Shown here: one piece after another, positions 23,948 to 37,124 of the stretch | Position numbering within the stretch: the stretch's first letter is position 1 | Layout: every line of letters starts with the position of its first letter | Assembly: GCF_015832195.1 (NCBI RefSeq) | Contig: NC_052028.1 | Coordinates: 5,313,501-5,377,500 of the forward strand | DNA length: 64,000 bases | Origin: Motacilla alba alba | Taxonomy: Eukaryota > Chordata > Aves > Passeriformes > Motacillidae | Direction: 5' to 3' | Position numbers and translations under genes: made by a program | The notes under the pieces: model-generated | What the model was told of the DNA's origin: nothing | What the model saw: the letters and a program-made list of their open reading frames with translations, nothing else | Databases searched by the model: none

Positions 23948-26579
23948 GTAGGTACAGACTTCCAGGATTCCAGGGGGATTCAGACTCCATTAAACATGAT
24001 TTTGAAAACCGAATTTATCTAGCCATCTAAACCAACTGTTATTGCTCCACAGAAGCTGCGTGTGGTCTCAATATTCTAATGGCTTCTCTAGATGCACGGT
24101 AAAGACTTGAACACCTTGATATGTCAATAGCTTTCTGACTAAACAATAAAATAAATTGGAAGAGAAATCCCTGTTAGTTTGCCATGAATTATTTAAGCAG
24201 AACTCCTACTAGTGCACAAGGTCAGCGGGGGGATAGCACATTCTCACAGTCGTGCTCTGTGCCATCTGCCAAGAACAGCTCCGTGTTGGTGCTGGGAGCA
24301 GATTGACAGAATGAGGTTAGCTGGGGCAGTCAATAAGACATAGCCAAAGCTTGGCATTCACACACACCCCAGTAACATTAATGAAGTGAGTGAACAGGGG
24401 TGCATCCACGCTATTCTTCCGAACAGAATGCCTTAACAGCCTTGAGAAAAGGACAGCCAACCTTGCTTTCCCAGTTGCACTTGTACAGCCATGTGAACTG
24501 CAGAGGCAGGATGAGGAGAAGCATTTGGAAAAGCAGAGATACTCAAGATTTGTCTTTACTGGTAGATTTCTTCTTGCAAACCAAACCAAGAGAAAATGAC
24601 AAATGTGCACTGGATACTGGGAGTTGAGTCTTTTCACCTGCTGTATAACAAAGAAGCAGCCTCAGCTCTGCAACAGAACCACTAGAGAGAGAAGAAAAAA
24701 GATTCAGTAGTGCCTGTAACAGAAGCAAATCCAATTTTTGCTGTGTGTGCAACACCTCTATTTTGTAAATAATAATGAGAATGAACCACTCTATTCTGAA
24801 TCTCACAAACCCAAGGATTCATCGCAATTTCTCTGTAGTTCAACATACAAGATTATTCCCTGAAATATGTCTGGCCACAAAACACCTGTGCTAATGGCAG
24901 AAGCTTCTTTTGCTGCCTTTTCTCATCACCTCAACATGGTAATGAGAATAGAAAGCATGTAAAGCTGTGAAGGTTAGTGGGATTGCTGGTTTCCATCAGA
25001 TATGCGACCTCGTAATGAATGACTGACAGGCTCTCTGAAGGGAAATGCATAACACAGGCAAGAACCTGGCCCTCAGATGGAAACTTGATGGCTGGTAAAA
25101 GACTTGTTAAGATTCACATCAGAATCAGGAATATCACTGCAACTGCTTCCATGACAACAAAATATAATGTCATAATGCATATTATGATTTCATGACAGGA
25201 TGAAGCCTGTTTATCCAGGCAGCCTCTTCAGCACTGAACAGGATTGGAGAATAAGAGTTCACTTTGGGAACAAGAATACTAATAATAATTTAAAAAAAAA
25301 TATTTTTCTTTGTTATAGAGATGGAAAAAAGAAAAAAAGGTGCAGCTTATTTCCATCTCCAGTATGATCAATACCTACAGTAAGAGTACCTATATGTATC
25401 AGGTTTCAAAACAGTTGGGTTCTTTGTTTTCATCAACTTTTTTGGCCTTTCAACAGAGTATATTAATCATAAAATAGATTGTCTCCTTTTTCATGCACAA
25501 TATAGCAGTGATTGAGGCTGGCAAATCATTAATGTTTCCATCTCACCTTTTATTTCTATATTCTTTGAGAACCATGCCCTGCTGTCTCTGTTCCAGCACT
25601 AGGATTCCACAGGTTTCCACACACTAAGTTTTATACCACAGATCTGCACAGCATGCTTCCTTCCTGGCCTGCAGACACTCCATGTATAAATACACAAATA
25701 TCTTGTTTTTCTTTGCCTGAAATGACATAGTTTCTGTATTGAAGATACTGCTCAGATACACATCCTGCTCATATAAATCTCATCAGTGTCACCCACAAGC
25801 TGGAATCCCCGTGTTAAATTCTGACCCTTGGGAACGGCTTCTCTGGGAACCCACAGCCTCAGGTGCCCTGCACAGATGGAAAGGAACCTCATCTCTCGTG
25901 CTCTGCTGGAGAGAGTGAGGGAGAAACCAATGACTTGCACCAGGACTCAGCTCAAGCATTTCAGCAACAATCCAGAGGTTCTTTGCAAGTATATCCAACA
26001 CAATTTTACTGTACAGCCTGATGGAAATACAACAAAGCTGGCAGTAAATAGCTAGAAAAGTCCAATGGCTGACCAGTATAATCCTTCCTGGACTACTTAA
26101 ATGCCATCTCCATGACCAGGATTGAGCAGCTGGAGTGGGTGAATATTACAGGCCTGTCATGGCTGGTACTGCTGGTACCCTGGCATGGCAACAAGCTGTG
26201 AAAATTGTTTCTACTCAAAACCAGCTCAGCAGTCCCCTTCTCCATGCTCCAGTTGTCAACCTAATTCAACAAGAACAAAAGCAAAGTAAATAACGGGTAA
26301 AAGCATGTAAAATTAATTTCTTCATTCCTGCCAAGAAACAATTTTTTTTTAAAAAAAAGAGTGTGCCCATCCTGGGAATGAATAAAAGTCCTCACTGAAA
26401 CAAATATCTAAATGGGCATACATTAAAGCAACCATGACAGGACAGTGCTAAAGCCACTGCAGTTCTGTTTTAAATGGTTTTCTAATGTCAGGAACATTAC
26501 AGATTCTTTGTGAAAGAAGCATATAAAACCTTAAGTCTTCTATTTTTCATATTTAGTTTAAGGATTTCACTTCAATCAG
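23948..26579. other. Unique DNA, no gene seen
   Basis: A few CpG-retaining patches (near 24060-24260 and 25005-25015) and a near-palindrome CATAATGCATATTATG (25171-25186) stand out. No exon or named repeat was recognised. Confidence 0.5.
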
Positions 26580-27080
26580 CTTTCTCTACTTCCTTTTTAG
26601 AACTATCTTTGGCTGAGTGGCTAAGACTGCCAGTGAATACATAACAGTCGTTAAGCAATAATTTTCCCCTAGGAGAAAATTACTTTTTGCATAGAATAAA
26701 AAGGAATTAAATTATTTGAGGCTCAAGAAATAAATTTCTCAACACAATGAATCTATTTCTTTATTATTTTTAGCGCAGAGAAATGCTTTTTTCCAAATTA
26801 TGTGTAATATAATAAAGACTGCATGCATAATTTTTAACCTTTCTGAAATAACTATGTAAAAATTATAAAAACAGTCACAAGAACAATGTTCATGATATGC
26901 ATGGCCTAATTACATGCTGAGAACATTTGTTCTGATTTTTTTTTACAGTCTGAAATTCACCTTTTTCGTTTTCAGAAGCCATAGAAATAACACAGCACAC
27001 TTTTCAGTATAATGCAGCTGTCATAATAGGAATATGCAAATCACGATTATTTAAGATGAACTTGATCTTTTCCTCAAAGA
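26580..27080. promoter_or_regulatory. Candidate conserved noncoding element
   Basis: Dense AT-rich motif content: TTAAGCAATAATT, TTTGCATAGAATAA, AATTAAATTATTTG, GCATGCATAATTTT, a POU-octamer word ATATGCAAAT (27033-27042) and a SOX-like ACAATG. There is little low-complexity sequence. The texture resembles ultraconserved developmental enhancers; no alignment was possible. Confidence 0.3.
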
Positions 27081-28250
27081 GACTTTTATCAAATGTGACT
27101 CATATAGAAAGGTCTTATTAAAAGATAAGAAATATTATTCCCTCCTTTGATATATTACTCTCAAAATAATGCTACTGAATCAGACAACAATTACCTTACT
27201 CGTACCCAGAAGCAGTTTATTCCTACTAAGTCCTACACTTAGCTACAATTGCTTTCATATTTGCCAAAGGAAAATGTTAAAATATTAATAATCCAGTAAC
27301 CTATTCCATGGCAGTGAGTCACTGGTTTGAACTTTTGTTTCAGTCACACATACACCAAGAGCTAAACTTTAATATAAGCCCAGAAATGGGAGTAGATACA
27401 TTATAAAGGTTGTAATATCAGGTCTTAATATTTCCTGCTACCACGAAATAACCAGTAGCACCAGCCACAACTGACTTTAGCAACACAAAAAAAGAGGCAT
27501 TTGTGTTTATGTATGTGCACTTCTATGTGGTTGTGTTCCATTTATGAAAACAGTTAATGGCTGAGAAAATTCTGGTTGGAATGGCAAAGAGCAACAATCC
27601 CAGTTTGGAGTTTCTTGATGTTTTTACGCAAGATTTCCTTTTCCTTTCAAGCAACTGAGGAAATATTTGTAAATGTCATTACTGAAAATGTTTAAGTGTT
27701 GCTCATTACATTAAACTCCCTCATAACAGCTATGGGGACAAACACACCTTGGTGATGAAACTGGACATATTCCAGGAGATTCAGATAAATGCTCAGGCAC
27801 AAGAATAAAAACTCTTTAAAGGAAAACACCTAATTGTGTTTTTATCAATCCTTATGACAGATGAAGTTTCACACATATAAGGCTCCAACATCTAAGCAGG
27901 AGCTGAGCTTTCAAGGGAGTTGAATAGAGGACAAAAGCAACCCTTTATGTCTGATTTTGAGGACCTGAACATCACACTCTGGGTATAATTTTAATTTTTA
28001 CAAGGAGTTTTCACAACAAAAGGAATATAAAATCTCATATATGGATTAACTATGAAGCCGAAAACAAATAAATAAACCACTGTTTCAATTCATGCTAGTC
28101 ATCATACTTGAAGAGAATGCTCTTCTAAATTTTTAAAAAATATTTTTTTCTGTTATGTGAATTGAACTATTGCATATGCAGCTATTTAGTTACTGGTTAA
28201 ATCCAAATATATGTTTAAAAATGAAGTAAAAACCACAGCAATTTAAATGG
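27081..28250. other. AT-rich unique DNA, no gene seen
   Basis: No exon, RNA gene or repeat family was recognised. Confidence 0.5.
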
Positions 28251-28280
28251 TTTTTGTTTGTTTGTTTGTTTGTTTATTTT
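28251..28280. repeat. (GTTT)n microsatellite
   Basis: About five GTTT units embedded in a T-rich stretch. Confidence 0.9.
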
Positions 28281-28779
28281 CCGTTTGGTTGGGTTATTAA
28301 AATTTCATATTTTAATACCCAGTAACACTAAAACTCAGTAAAATATTCTAAACAAGGACCAGGAAATATTTACTCAAAGGCAAAATCCCAATTTGCTTTG
28401 GCAATTTTTAAAACTCTATTTCTTTTCATAGAAAATTAATGAGTTTGTATTTGGGTGTGCTGTTTTTGGTGTTTTGGGTTTTTTTTTTCCCAAATACAAG
28501 CACCTTACTGGAAAGAAAACACTCATGAAAATCACCAAAAATATATTTTAATTGAAAGGTTTGAATAGGAATTGTTAAGGAGCCATCTTGACTGCCAGCC
28601 TCGCTGATGTATTTAAATCCAGTTCCTGTTTACAGTCACCTGCTCAGAGCACAAAATGTAGGAGACAGGGAGATGGCAAGTGACAGGTATGGAATACTGA
28701 AAGAAGTAATTTGATTGAATTCAATTTGGAAATTGATTGAAATTCATTTGCATACGAAATATGTTTTGCAATTTACTTG
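28281..28779. other. AT-rich unique DNA, no gene seen
   Basis: Contains a T run near 28481-28490 and no recognisable gene. Confidence 0.5.
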
Positions 28780-28980
28780 GCTGAGATTGTTTGCAGAGCT
28801 CAGTTTCCACCCTGTGCAGCTGAGCCTGGGGGGTACCTGCAGGGCAAGACGGGGAGGCACCCCCTGCCTGGCCTGGGACCCTCTGTGACCCTTCCCTCCA
28901 GCACCCCCATCCTCCCCTGAAGGCTCCTGCTCTGCCAGGGAGCTTCTCTCCCACTTCTCTAATGGTTCAAATGGTCTCAA
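28780..28980. other. Isolated GC-rich island, unassigned
   Basis: A sharp local rise in G+C (blocks such as GAGCCTGGGGGGTACCTGCA and CAGCACCCCCATCCTCCCCT) within AT-rich DNA. It has few CpGs, so it is not a CpG island. It may be a fragment of an old retroelement or a processed copy. I recognise no protein in either strand. Confidence 0.4.
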
Positions 28981-31900
28981 AGCTGCAAAATGCTCAGCTG
29001 AGAAAACCCAGAAGATTTTCTGTCAGATAAAACTTCTGTATTCATCAGATCTTTGATAGCTTAAAGCAGGTGAAAAAATACCCTAAATGGGTGGGAACAA
29101 TAAAACACAACAACTGAGTTTTTCTGTGCTGCTTCTCTTACTGGAATTGCTCTTTCCATGGCAAGTGATATCCTAACCCAAGGCAGCAGAGAACACACTG
29201 AGCTTGGTGTGGGAGGGCCCAGAGCCAGGTGCATTCAGTCTGTGCTTTTGTTCTGGGCCATGTTCCCCCTGTATTAATCTTGGATTTACATCAGCACCAT
29301 GAAAAGGTCACATTATGACGTGATCTGAAAAGAAGTTTTTATTTCCAGTGTAAACCTAAGTTAACCAGCAAATGCCTCTTAAAATTCTACTATTCCATTC
29401 ATTCATTCTCAAATTACTTATTAATTTAGCTGATGATTTCCTGTGGCTAATCTTACAGACCTAAATCTGCTTCTGTCTTCATCCTTCAAAGAAGAATTTA
29501 AACCCCTCTAATGTAATTCAGAAGTTCAGATTCACTTTCACATATCCCTGTATCTTTTCTGCTTCAAGTTCATGTCCTGCATTTAAATGAACAATGATAC
29601 AAAGAACTAATATTTCCTTGTGTAATTTAAATTTTCAGACTGAAGACTTAGAAAATAAAAATGGAAGACATTGTTTTTTAACTGTTTTCTTAGGCAATAG
29701 CAGCTCTCCATTGTAAGTAGAAGGTTCTTTGCATTAAATCTCTTGCCTTTTTACTGGGGGTACTTGCATGTCTGCAACATTAAAAAAAAATTACAAATGC
29801 CAAGCTGTTCATGTTTGATAGAGAGTAATCGTGATTCAAGATTGCTTAAATTCATCATTGTTTTTTTCTAAGCATGAGAAATCTTAAATGATCTAAAGAG
29901 CTGTTCTATACCACCAGACATGAATTTCTTTAAATTGAATTAAACCCACTTCACCAATTTCAATATCAATGAATTGGGATATCTCCTACAGTAAAGAGAG
30001 TCAAAGAGATACAGAATAAACTCACATATCCTTGCAACAATTATGATAATAAATTCATCTTGGCAGATAGGATGACTTTTTCCAAAGAATAATTGTCCCT
30101 TCCTGGTTGCCAAGATACAGAATTTTCACTCAGAGCATATCTTGAAAATTGGGAGCATTTGAATTTTTACAGTAATTTTAAGGTGGTCAAAGGGTAATGG
30201 TGAGTAGCTAAACAAAAATCATTGTGTGGAACACTTAACAGGACCTGAACCATCCAGGAGATATCATGCAATCTCCTGTAAATCCCAAATATTGAATTAA
30301 TAGGATAGTGCAAGCATTTAAATCTCACTGATTCCACAATCTTTCACCATATATTTCAATGTGATTGTCAAGCAACAAAGGCAGGAAAAAAAATAGATGT
30401 TTATCTCCAAAACATCGTGCATTTTTAAATGCAGGGATACAAGTGGCAATTACCAACAAGCATTCCTCTTAAAGAAATCAACTAAATTAAATCCTCAATT
30501 CCAAAACCTTTGCAATAAACAAGAACTGTGAAGAAATACTTCGCTAAGCCTTTTCTCCATTAAAGCTCCCAGTCTAGATTTTAGTGAGCAGCCTTGATAC
30601 AGTGATTTTACTTCTGACTTATAGCACCACTGGCAGACCATGCTGAGGCTGGAGAAATGGGGCATCAGGAAAAGGCTGGATTATCCTGTTCCCTCCCAAC
30701 CATACACTGGAACTATCTTCTATGAGCTCTCATCACATTTCCTTTTATCAAACAAACTACTTCCAGACTAAATAGTTGCTTTGACATCTGCACATCTGCA
30801 ATGCAATGTGTGAACACTTAAAAAAAAGTAATTTCTGACCACCTAATCCACTTTCCCTAATCCACTTAGAGTTCCGGTAGGGCAAAAATTTGATCAATTT
30901 GCTGTGACTTGAAGAGGTACACGATGCTGTGTGCTGTGTCCCTGCACTTGCACATGACAAACTGATGATATTAGATGGCACTGAGAAGGAAATAATGCTG
31001 AGAATAAGCCAAAATTTTTCAGTGGAGTATTTTTGCATGAAATCTACATTATTGGAGCAAATCTTTTCAGGAATATGGTGCTAATGCAGCAGGAAAAAAT
31101 TAAAGTCCATTTTATTACATTTTATGAAATCGGTATTTTTAAATAAAGAATAGTGTTTATACATATCAATAGCAATATATACCGTATTGCTTGTTTTGAT
31201 ATAGAAGTCTAACTTGTTTTAGTTTACCAAATCTCTGAAATCTCAGATTTCAGAATACCAAGTGAAAAGAATTTAACCAGTCGTTCTATCACATATGACT
31301 TTTATGTTATGAAATCTTCAGAAAACCTGCATCAAGTGTTTGGTACATTTCTGAGTGACTAGTGGAGAATTTCTAACCTGTGTGTGCAGTTAAACATATT
31401 TTAGTCCCTAACTTGCACATAAATAGCCTGATGTGACATTCACATTTTGCTTCTTGGCTGTCCTGCCTTGGTTTTAGCTAAACCCCCCTCAGCAGCACAA
31501 GGGAACTTTGCAAATCGAGACCAAATAAACACCAGGCGGCTGATTGTTTCCTGTTCTGTGATGTTCTGCCATTAGAGGATGCTGAAGCAGCAGGTTGCTT
31601 TGAAATGTTTTTGTAGGATACAATTAAAATATTAAAAATATACTTTTAAAACCTATTGATGTTGATAGTACTCTAACCTCATTATAATCTTATTTCTTTC
31701 CTGCTCTCTTTCCCATATTTTTCCACACACAGCTGCCATGTGCTTGAGTATTATTTCCTTATTATTACAACAGTGGAGGAAATTGTAAGGATGATGGTCA
31801 GGAATGGGCTGAATTGCCTTTGAGGCTGCATTTTAGTACATCCACTGAAAGGAGTGGTTAGTAACAGTTGCAAGCAGATACTCCTGTTTCAAACAGAACT

Positions 31901-32255
31901 GTGTGTAAAACATGCTAGCAAAATGAAAGTCTGCTGACTTTGCTATATGAAGGACCCATTAGCTATATCCTTACAAAAAGAATAATTTTGGACACAGAGT
32001 GATTAAAAGTTCTGAATAAAAAAAAAAAAACCAACCTGAAAACCCCCCACATTTTCTTTCATATTACTACAGTTTGGTTTTAATCATGGCATACCACAAC
32101 TTTAAAACAGATTTTCCAGTTTATTCAAATTCACATTATTTGGTGCCCCTCCACAACAACAGGGGCTGTCACCACCTGTACATAGAGCTGTATGTGGTGT
32201 AGCTCATCCGGCATATACTGAAGCTCATGAATGGATGAAACACATCCAATTAATG
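28981..32255. other. AT-rich unique DNA, no gene seen
   Basis: No exon or named repeat. A patch near 31505-31560 keeps two CpGs (AAATCGAGACC, CAGGCGGCTG) and could be constrained. Confidence 0.5.
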
Positions 32256-32298
32256 CTGAAGTTTCTTTGAAATTCACAGGAGTTCAAAGAAACTTCAG
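32256..32298. repeat. Perfect 16-bp inverted repeat (hairpin)
   Basis: The arm CTGAAGTTTCTTTGAA (32256-32271) is followed, after an 11-base loop, by its exact reverse complement (32283-32298). The stem does not extend beyond one possible G-U pair, so it is short for a microRNA precursor. Confidence 0.85.
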
Positions 32299-33691
32299 TC
32301 AGGAGAGCAGGAGTGTCTTATGCCAATTACTGCAGAGGATGGGACTGAAGGACTTCCCCCCTTGTACTATTCCAGTGAAGACAGAAGCTTTATACCTTCA
32401 CAGGAATTAGTCTCACAGTGCTTAAAGACCAGGAGTACTCTTCTCAATCAGCAATTCAGCCCCTTGCTGCTGCAGACATACACCTTATCAACACTTACAT
32501 AAACATGTTTTTGCTCCATTTTAAGTGTTATCTCCTATGCCAGTCAGAGAAGCTGCTACACATTTTAATACCATCTATAGTTACAACTGCTGATTTCCAA
32601 TAGAAATTTTCAAGGGGGATTTTTAATATCGCTGAAAGAATGATATCCTTTAACATGGACAGCTCATCACATCTTCCCATTTTTATTTAGCTCCCACAGC
32701 AATGCAGCCTTGCTGGGCTGGGCTCCCAAGATGAGGTTTACAGGCATTTTGTGCATCTCTCCTTATGCGGGCAGTCCAAAGCTCTCATCTTTGCTCTTTG
32801 ACTGCTGGAAGTTCTTTCCCTGACTTGACACATATTTGAACCACAAAGTTCCAGTTTCATAAGGTAAGAGACCACTGTGTCAAGCAGCACTGGAAGGTGG
32901 AGGAAGAATTCACCATGTGGCAGTGGCCAGGTTGGATGTGATGAGGAGGATCTGCATGAGGATAACACTGCTGGCCAAAGCCCCCAGTTCTTCAATCCCA
33001 ATGATCCTTTCTAAAGCAATATCAGAAAATGCTCAGCATTTGACAGGGGAAAAAAGGCCAGGAGCAGTGAAGAGAAAAATAGTCAGAGTAGAGAAGAGAA
33101 AAAATAGAGAAGCAGAGAAAGAGAGAGGAGTTGGAAAATGGATGGATGAAGGAAACAAAAACTAGCAAAGAGCTGTGGTGATTGCCTGACAGTCTGCTCC
33201 AGGCAATAATCAGTGGCTCACAAATCCCACAGTGTTTAGGTCATGGGATGGTAATAGCTTGCTAAGTGTTATGCAGATGTGGTACTTCAACAATGAGCAC
33301 TTAATTTTTAGATAATATTGGGTTTGTATGTTTTTGAAATTGGGAAGATTTCCAGAAGGATTTTTTTTTGCATTATTTCTAATACATACTTTAACACTTC
33401 TGCTCCACAGCAACAAGCATTAGCTGAATGTCATGAATGTGGGGTTTTCATTTGGTTGGTTGGGTTTTTTAAATGTCAACAAGGACTTGTCTGAACTTAA
33501 GAGTGAATCAAACACCATTCAAATTCTCAAGTGTGAAATAACACTGCAATATTCGAAACACCTGTAGGTTTTTTGACTGACACCACTGTGCTAATACCAC
33601 TGTCTTTGTCATGCACCCTACAGGTTCCCAAATCTTATATACAAGCCCACAGCATCCACCACTGATGACTCAACTGCTCTTTGTCCAGAAT
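32299..33691. other. Unique DNA with a purine-rich patch, no gene seen
   Basis: A GC-richer block (32690-33010) gives open frames on both strands without recognisable protein. 33045-33160 is strongly purine-rich (GAGAAG-like words). Confidence 0.45.
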
Positions 33692-33722
33692 ATTTATCAC
33701 ATTTACCACATTTACCACATTA
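33692..33722. repeat. 9-bp tandem repeat, ATTTACCAC units
   Basis: Three full units (ATTTATCAC, ATTTACCAC, ATTTACCAC) and a degenerate fourth, in tandem. Confidence 0.85.
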
Positions 33723-33949
33723 ACCAAGCCTTTCACAGCGTAGATCCTTGACCTTTCCTGTCACTACAACAACTGAAAAACCTAAATATTTGAAATCCCT
33801 TTTACTGTTTTTCTTCTGAGGAGCTTCAAAACCTAAATGTCGGCTTTATGCATTGCTTTTTACAAAGCCTTTCATCATGTATGATATCTTGTTACCTTAG
33901 ATGTTGAATCTTCAGTAGGGGCTAATCTGTGGATGAGCTTTTTACAAGC

Positions 33950-34135
33950 CCCCTACTGTGGAAGTCAAATCAAAGTACCCTTATGAATATTCATGAGCAA
34001 AACAATGGTTACTTACTGTGCTGGGCGGCCCTGGAAGCCAGTCCAAATGGTTTTGATTTTGTGATTGAGATTCTTAATGGTCGTAATTATCCGTTGCAGC
34101 CATGCAGTACAGAACATGATGGGTAATGGAGATAC
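33950..34135. promoter_or_regulatory. Candidate conserved noncoding element
   Basis: Contains ATGAATATTCATGAG (a near palindrome), a SOX-like AACAATGG, GGGCGGCC, and a CGTAATTATCCG block (34082-34093) with two CpGs bracketing a homeodomain core. CpG retention and motif density suggest constraint. Confidence 0.3.
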
Positions 34136-35425
34136 TTAACCCCCCTCAAAAACCAACAAAAAACCAGCAATCCTGAAGATTCTAATGTTCATGTTGTAGT
34201 TCCTACAGGGCAATTAGCCCCTACTAATGATGTTTATATTTATATGCAAATGTATAAAAAAGAATCTTAACAGATACTTCATATTTATGCTCCTGGGATC
34301 TGACTACCCCATCTGTCTGCAGAAAATATTTCCCATTAGCTGTGTGTGTTGCTGATCTGGCAAAAAAAAATTTAATATCTAGTATTTTATTTTTGATTTT
34401 ATGTTTTTCCATTTCCTTCCTTCAGCACTGTCATAAAAAAACCTCTGCTTGAGAACACAAGAGTTACATAGCACATCAGCCAAGATTTTAGTTACGCTTT
34501 CAACGAGTAACAAGGCTTACATTTTGATTTGTTTTAATTTTTTTCTCCCCATGTACCACTACTCTTGAAGTCAAAACTAATAATAATTTCATAGCCTAAA
34601 TAAACCTTTTTGAGCCAGACCTTTTTAAAGCTCACTCTCTAGAGCTCTCTATTACACACAAGCAAGAGTGACAACCAAGCCAGCAACATCTCTGTAAAAA
34701 CATCTTTTTAAATGTGGTGACAGTTATTCTTCTGTCATTGAGAGCTGGTCTTCTGCGACCAACTTTCTGAATATGATGCAATGCAAACAACATTATATCA
34801 TGGCAAGTATTTTATTTAGCTTTGCAGTAAGCTGTCAGTTGAGGATCCTAGAAATCAAAGAAAGACATCCTTAAAAGGTAAGGATATGGTTGTTTCACAT
34901 TATGATGATATGACATATTAAAATTCTGAGAGTTGCACATGCACAAGTTACTGAGAGAAATCTGCCAGGAATTAAATATGTAAATTAAGAACCTGAGCCC
35001 AACATAAAAATTTGGCTGATCAATGCTTTGAAGGCTTTAGATGAAAGTTATTCTGGTCAATAATCATAGGAGCATAATCTACACATAATTTCAGGTCAAC
35101 TATTTTTTTTTCTAGCAATACCCACATTCAAAGTAATTGACCTACTAATTTCAAGGAGTTTTCCACTATCTTCAGAGACCTCCTGCATACCACAGGTTCC
35201 ATAATCTGTTTGTGCTATTAAACCAACATAGTTTATACATTGCATCTTTAATGACATTCACTGTGCAAGGAGCCTGAGGCAGGCAAAGCTAAGTCTGAGC
35301 CTTGCTCCTCTTCCTGCCTATCCTCCACCACCACAGCATAACCCTCATACTTCCTGTTGGGCAATTTTTTTTTTTTATTCAGTCATATTTTAGGAAAACA
35401 TTAGAGACCAGTTGCCAGAATCCCC
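34136..35425. other. AT-rich unique DNA, no gene seen
   Basis: Short homopolymers only (34360-34370, 35103-35112, 35367-35379). No gene was recognised. Confidence 0.5.
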
Positions 35426-35442
35426 AAATAATAATAATAATA
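35426..35442. repeat. (AAT)n microsatellite
   Basis: About five AAT units. Confidence 0.9.
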
Positions 35443-37105
35443 GCAGTACTATGAAATAAATGGGTGTCTCAGCTATGGTTTAGCTACACTGCAGTGCAAC
35501 TGTCATGTTTTTCTGTTATGAATTCTTTATATACATGTCTGCTAATCACTAGAAGATGATTTGTTTCTATTTATTAGCCTGACTTTAGGGGCTTAGGAAA
35601 AGCACTTGCCTTGCAGGTCTCTCATCCAATATCTGAACAATCAGAATGCATGACTAATTCTCATTAAGCTCAATGGCTTTAGCTGCAATTCCCCCACCTG
35701 TTCCCAAGTCTGAGATATTTATTAACTCTTCCAGCACAAGAGTAGCTGTTTACCTTTTCTGCTTTTTAAATGCTAAGTTGTAACATGTCAGACTGTTCAA
35801 ATGGCATCCTCTGCCTCTTTCCCCTCTGCTACCTGCCCATTGTTCGCCTCACATAGTAGAAGACATAAAAAAAAGAAGAAAAAAAGGGAGAAAAATATTC
35901 AAGAAGAAAGATCTTTCATATGAATGCATCCTCTTTCAGTGAGGCCATGGTCTAATTTCCCCAATCAGACTTCTTAAGGATTTCACCTTCACCCTGAATA
36001 TAGCTGTGACAAGTCAGTCAAGGTCCAGCGATTCCAATTAGAGAGGTTTTCTCACAAAGTTAAAGCATATTGCATTTCCTGACAATACTGTATTACAGCA
36101 AAATTATTGTGAAAGGGTTTATCTTTAAAGAGGGCAGTAGTAGCTACAATCACCTTATTCAGTGACTTAAAATTGTGACATAAAGTAATGGATAGCACAA
36201 AATATCTGCCAAGTACAATCTTTTTCTCCTATCAGTGTTCCACAAAGCAGAACAATCACTTTCATGCGGTTTTACTCTTAAAAAAGAAGAAAGTGGTAAA
36301 AGGTAGCAAAACTTCAGTAACAATTAGAATAATAATTTCCAATATTGTTTGCAATTCTATGTCTAGTTTTACCTTTTTTTTTAAGTTGAAAGATCAAATC
36401 TTGTTTAATAGTGATAAACTTTTAATTGATGAAACACTGACCATACATGGCAATAGATCTCTAAAACTGGAAAGAAAAATTCAAATAGGAATATAGCTCA
36501 TAATTGGAGAAGAAGGATTAAGGAAACTGAGTCAGAAGCAGAGATTGTCTACACAATTGTGTTCAGCATTCAGTTCCTTTACAGTACCACTGCAGGCACT
36601 GGGTAACTTTCAAATGACAGGGTGATTAAAGGTGCAGCAGCTTTAAGTCACAGAGCACAGTTTACACTGTGAGCAGTCATATGAGTATCAGATTGTTAAT
36701 AACTGGGGAGGTGGGCAGAAAGTGAATCAGTTCTAAGCCTGTGAAACTTTACTTAAAGAGTAAGAAATTCACACCACTTGACCTTAGGTGTAGAGTCCAG
36801 GTGTACATCATTGTCTCAAATGAAAAGCGACACTCCTTTAAAAATATTCTCAATGTCACACACTATGTATTTTTAGTCCAGTTATAAAATGTTATGGTGT
36901 TCCAATCTGGTAAAAGAAAATGTGCTGAATTCACTGGTATGATTAGTGCTGATATTTAATTTAGAGGTAGATCAAAATTTTCAATTATATCAGGATATGA
37001 GTACATGCATAAGCAGATATGCATATTATGAACGGTTTTCTCTTGCTAAATAAGTGAAAAGCATTATTTTCTTAGGCTTTTAGTTCTTGCATTGTCCTTA
37101 CCAGC
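35443..37105. other. AT-rich unique DNA, no gene seen
   Basis: A purine-rich stretch lies at 35867-35910. No exon or named repeat was recognised. Confidence 0.5.
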
Positions 37106-37124
37106 TTTTTTTTTTTTTTTTTTT
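37106..37124. repeat. Run of 19 T
   Basis: A T homopolymer immediately followed by CAG, giving a chance resemblance to a 3' splice site. No exon-like sequence with a good donor follows. Confidence 0.9.

Noticed and set aside
32256..32298. MicroRNA precursor
   Set aside because: The stem is 16 bp plus at most one wobble pair, too short for a typical precursor, and no longer stem is possible with the flanks.
32738..33001. Minus-strand frame with hydrophobic segments as a gene fragment
   Set aside because: Both strands are open here and no family is recognisable. GC-richer composition explains the length.
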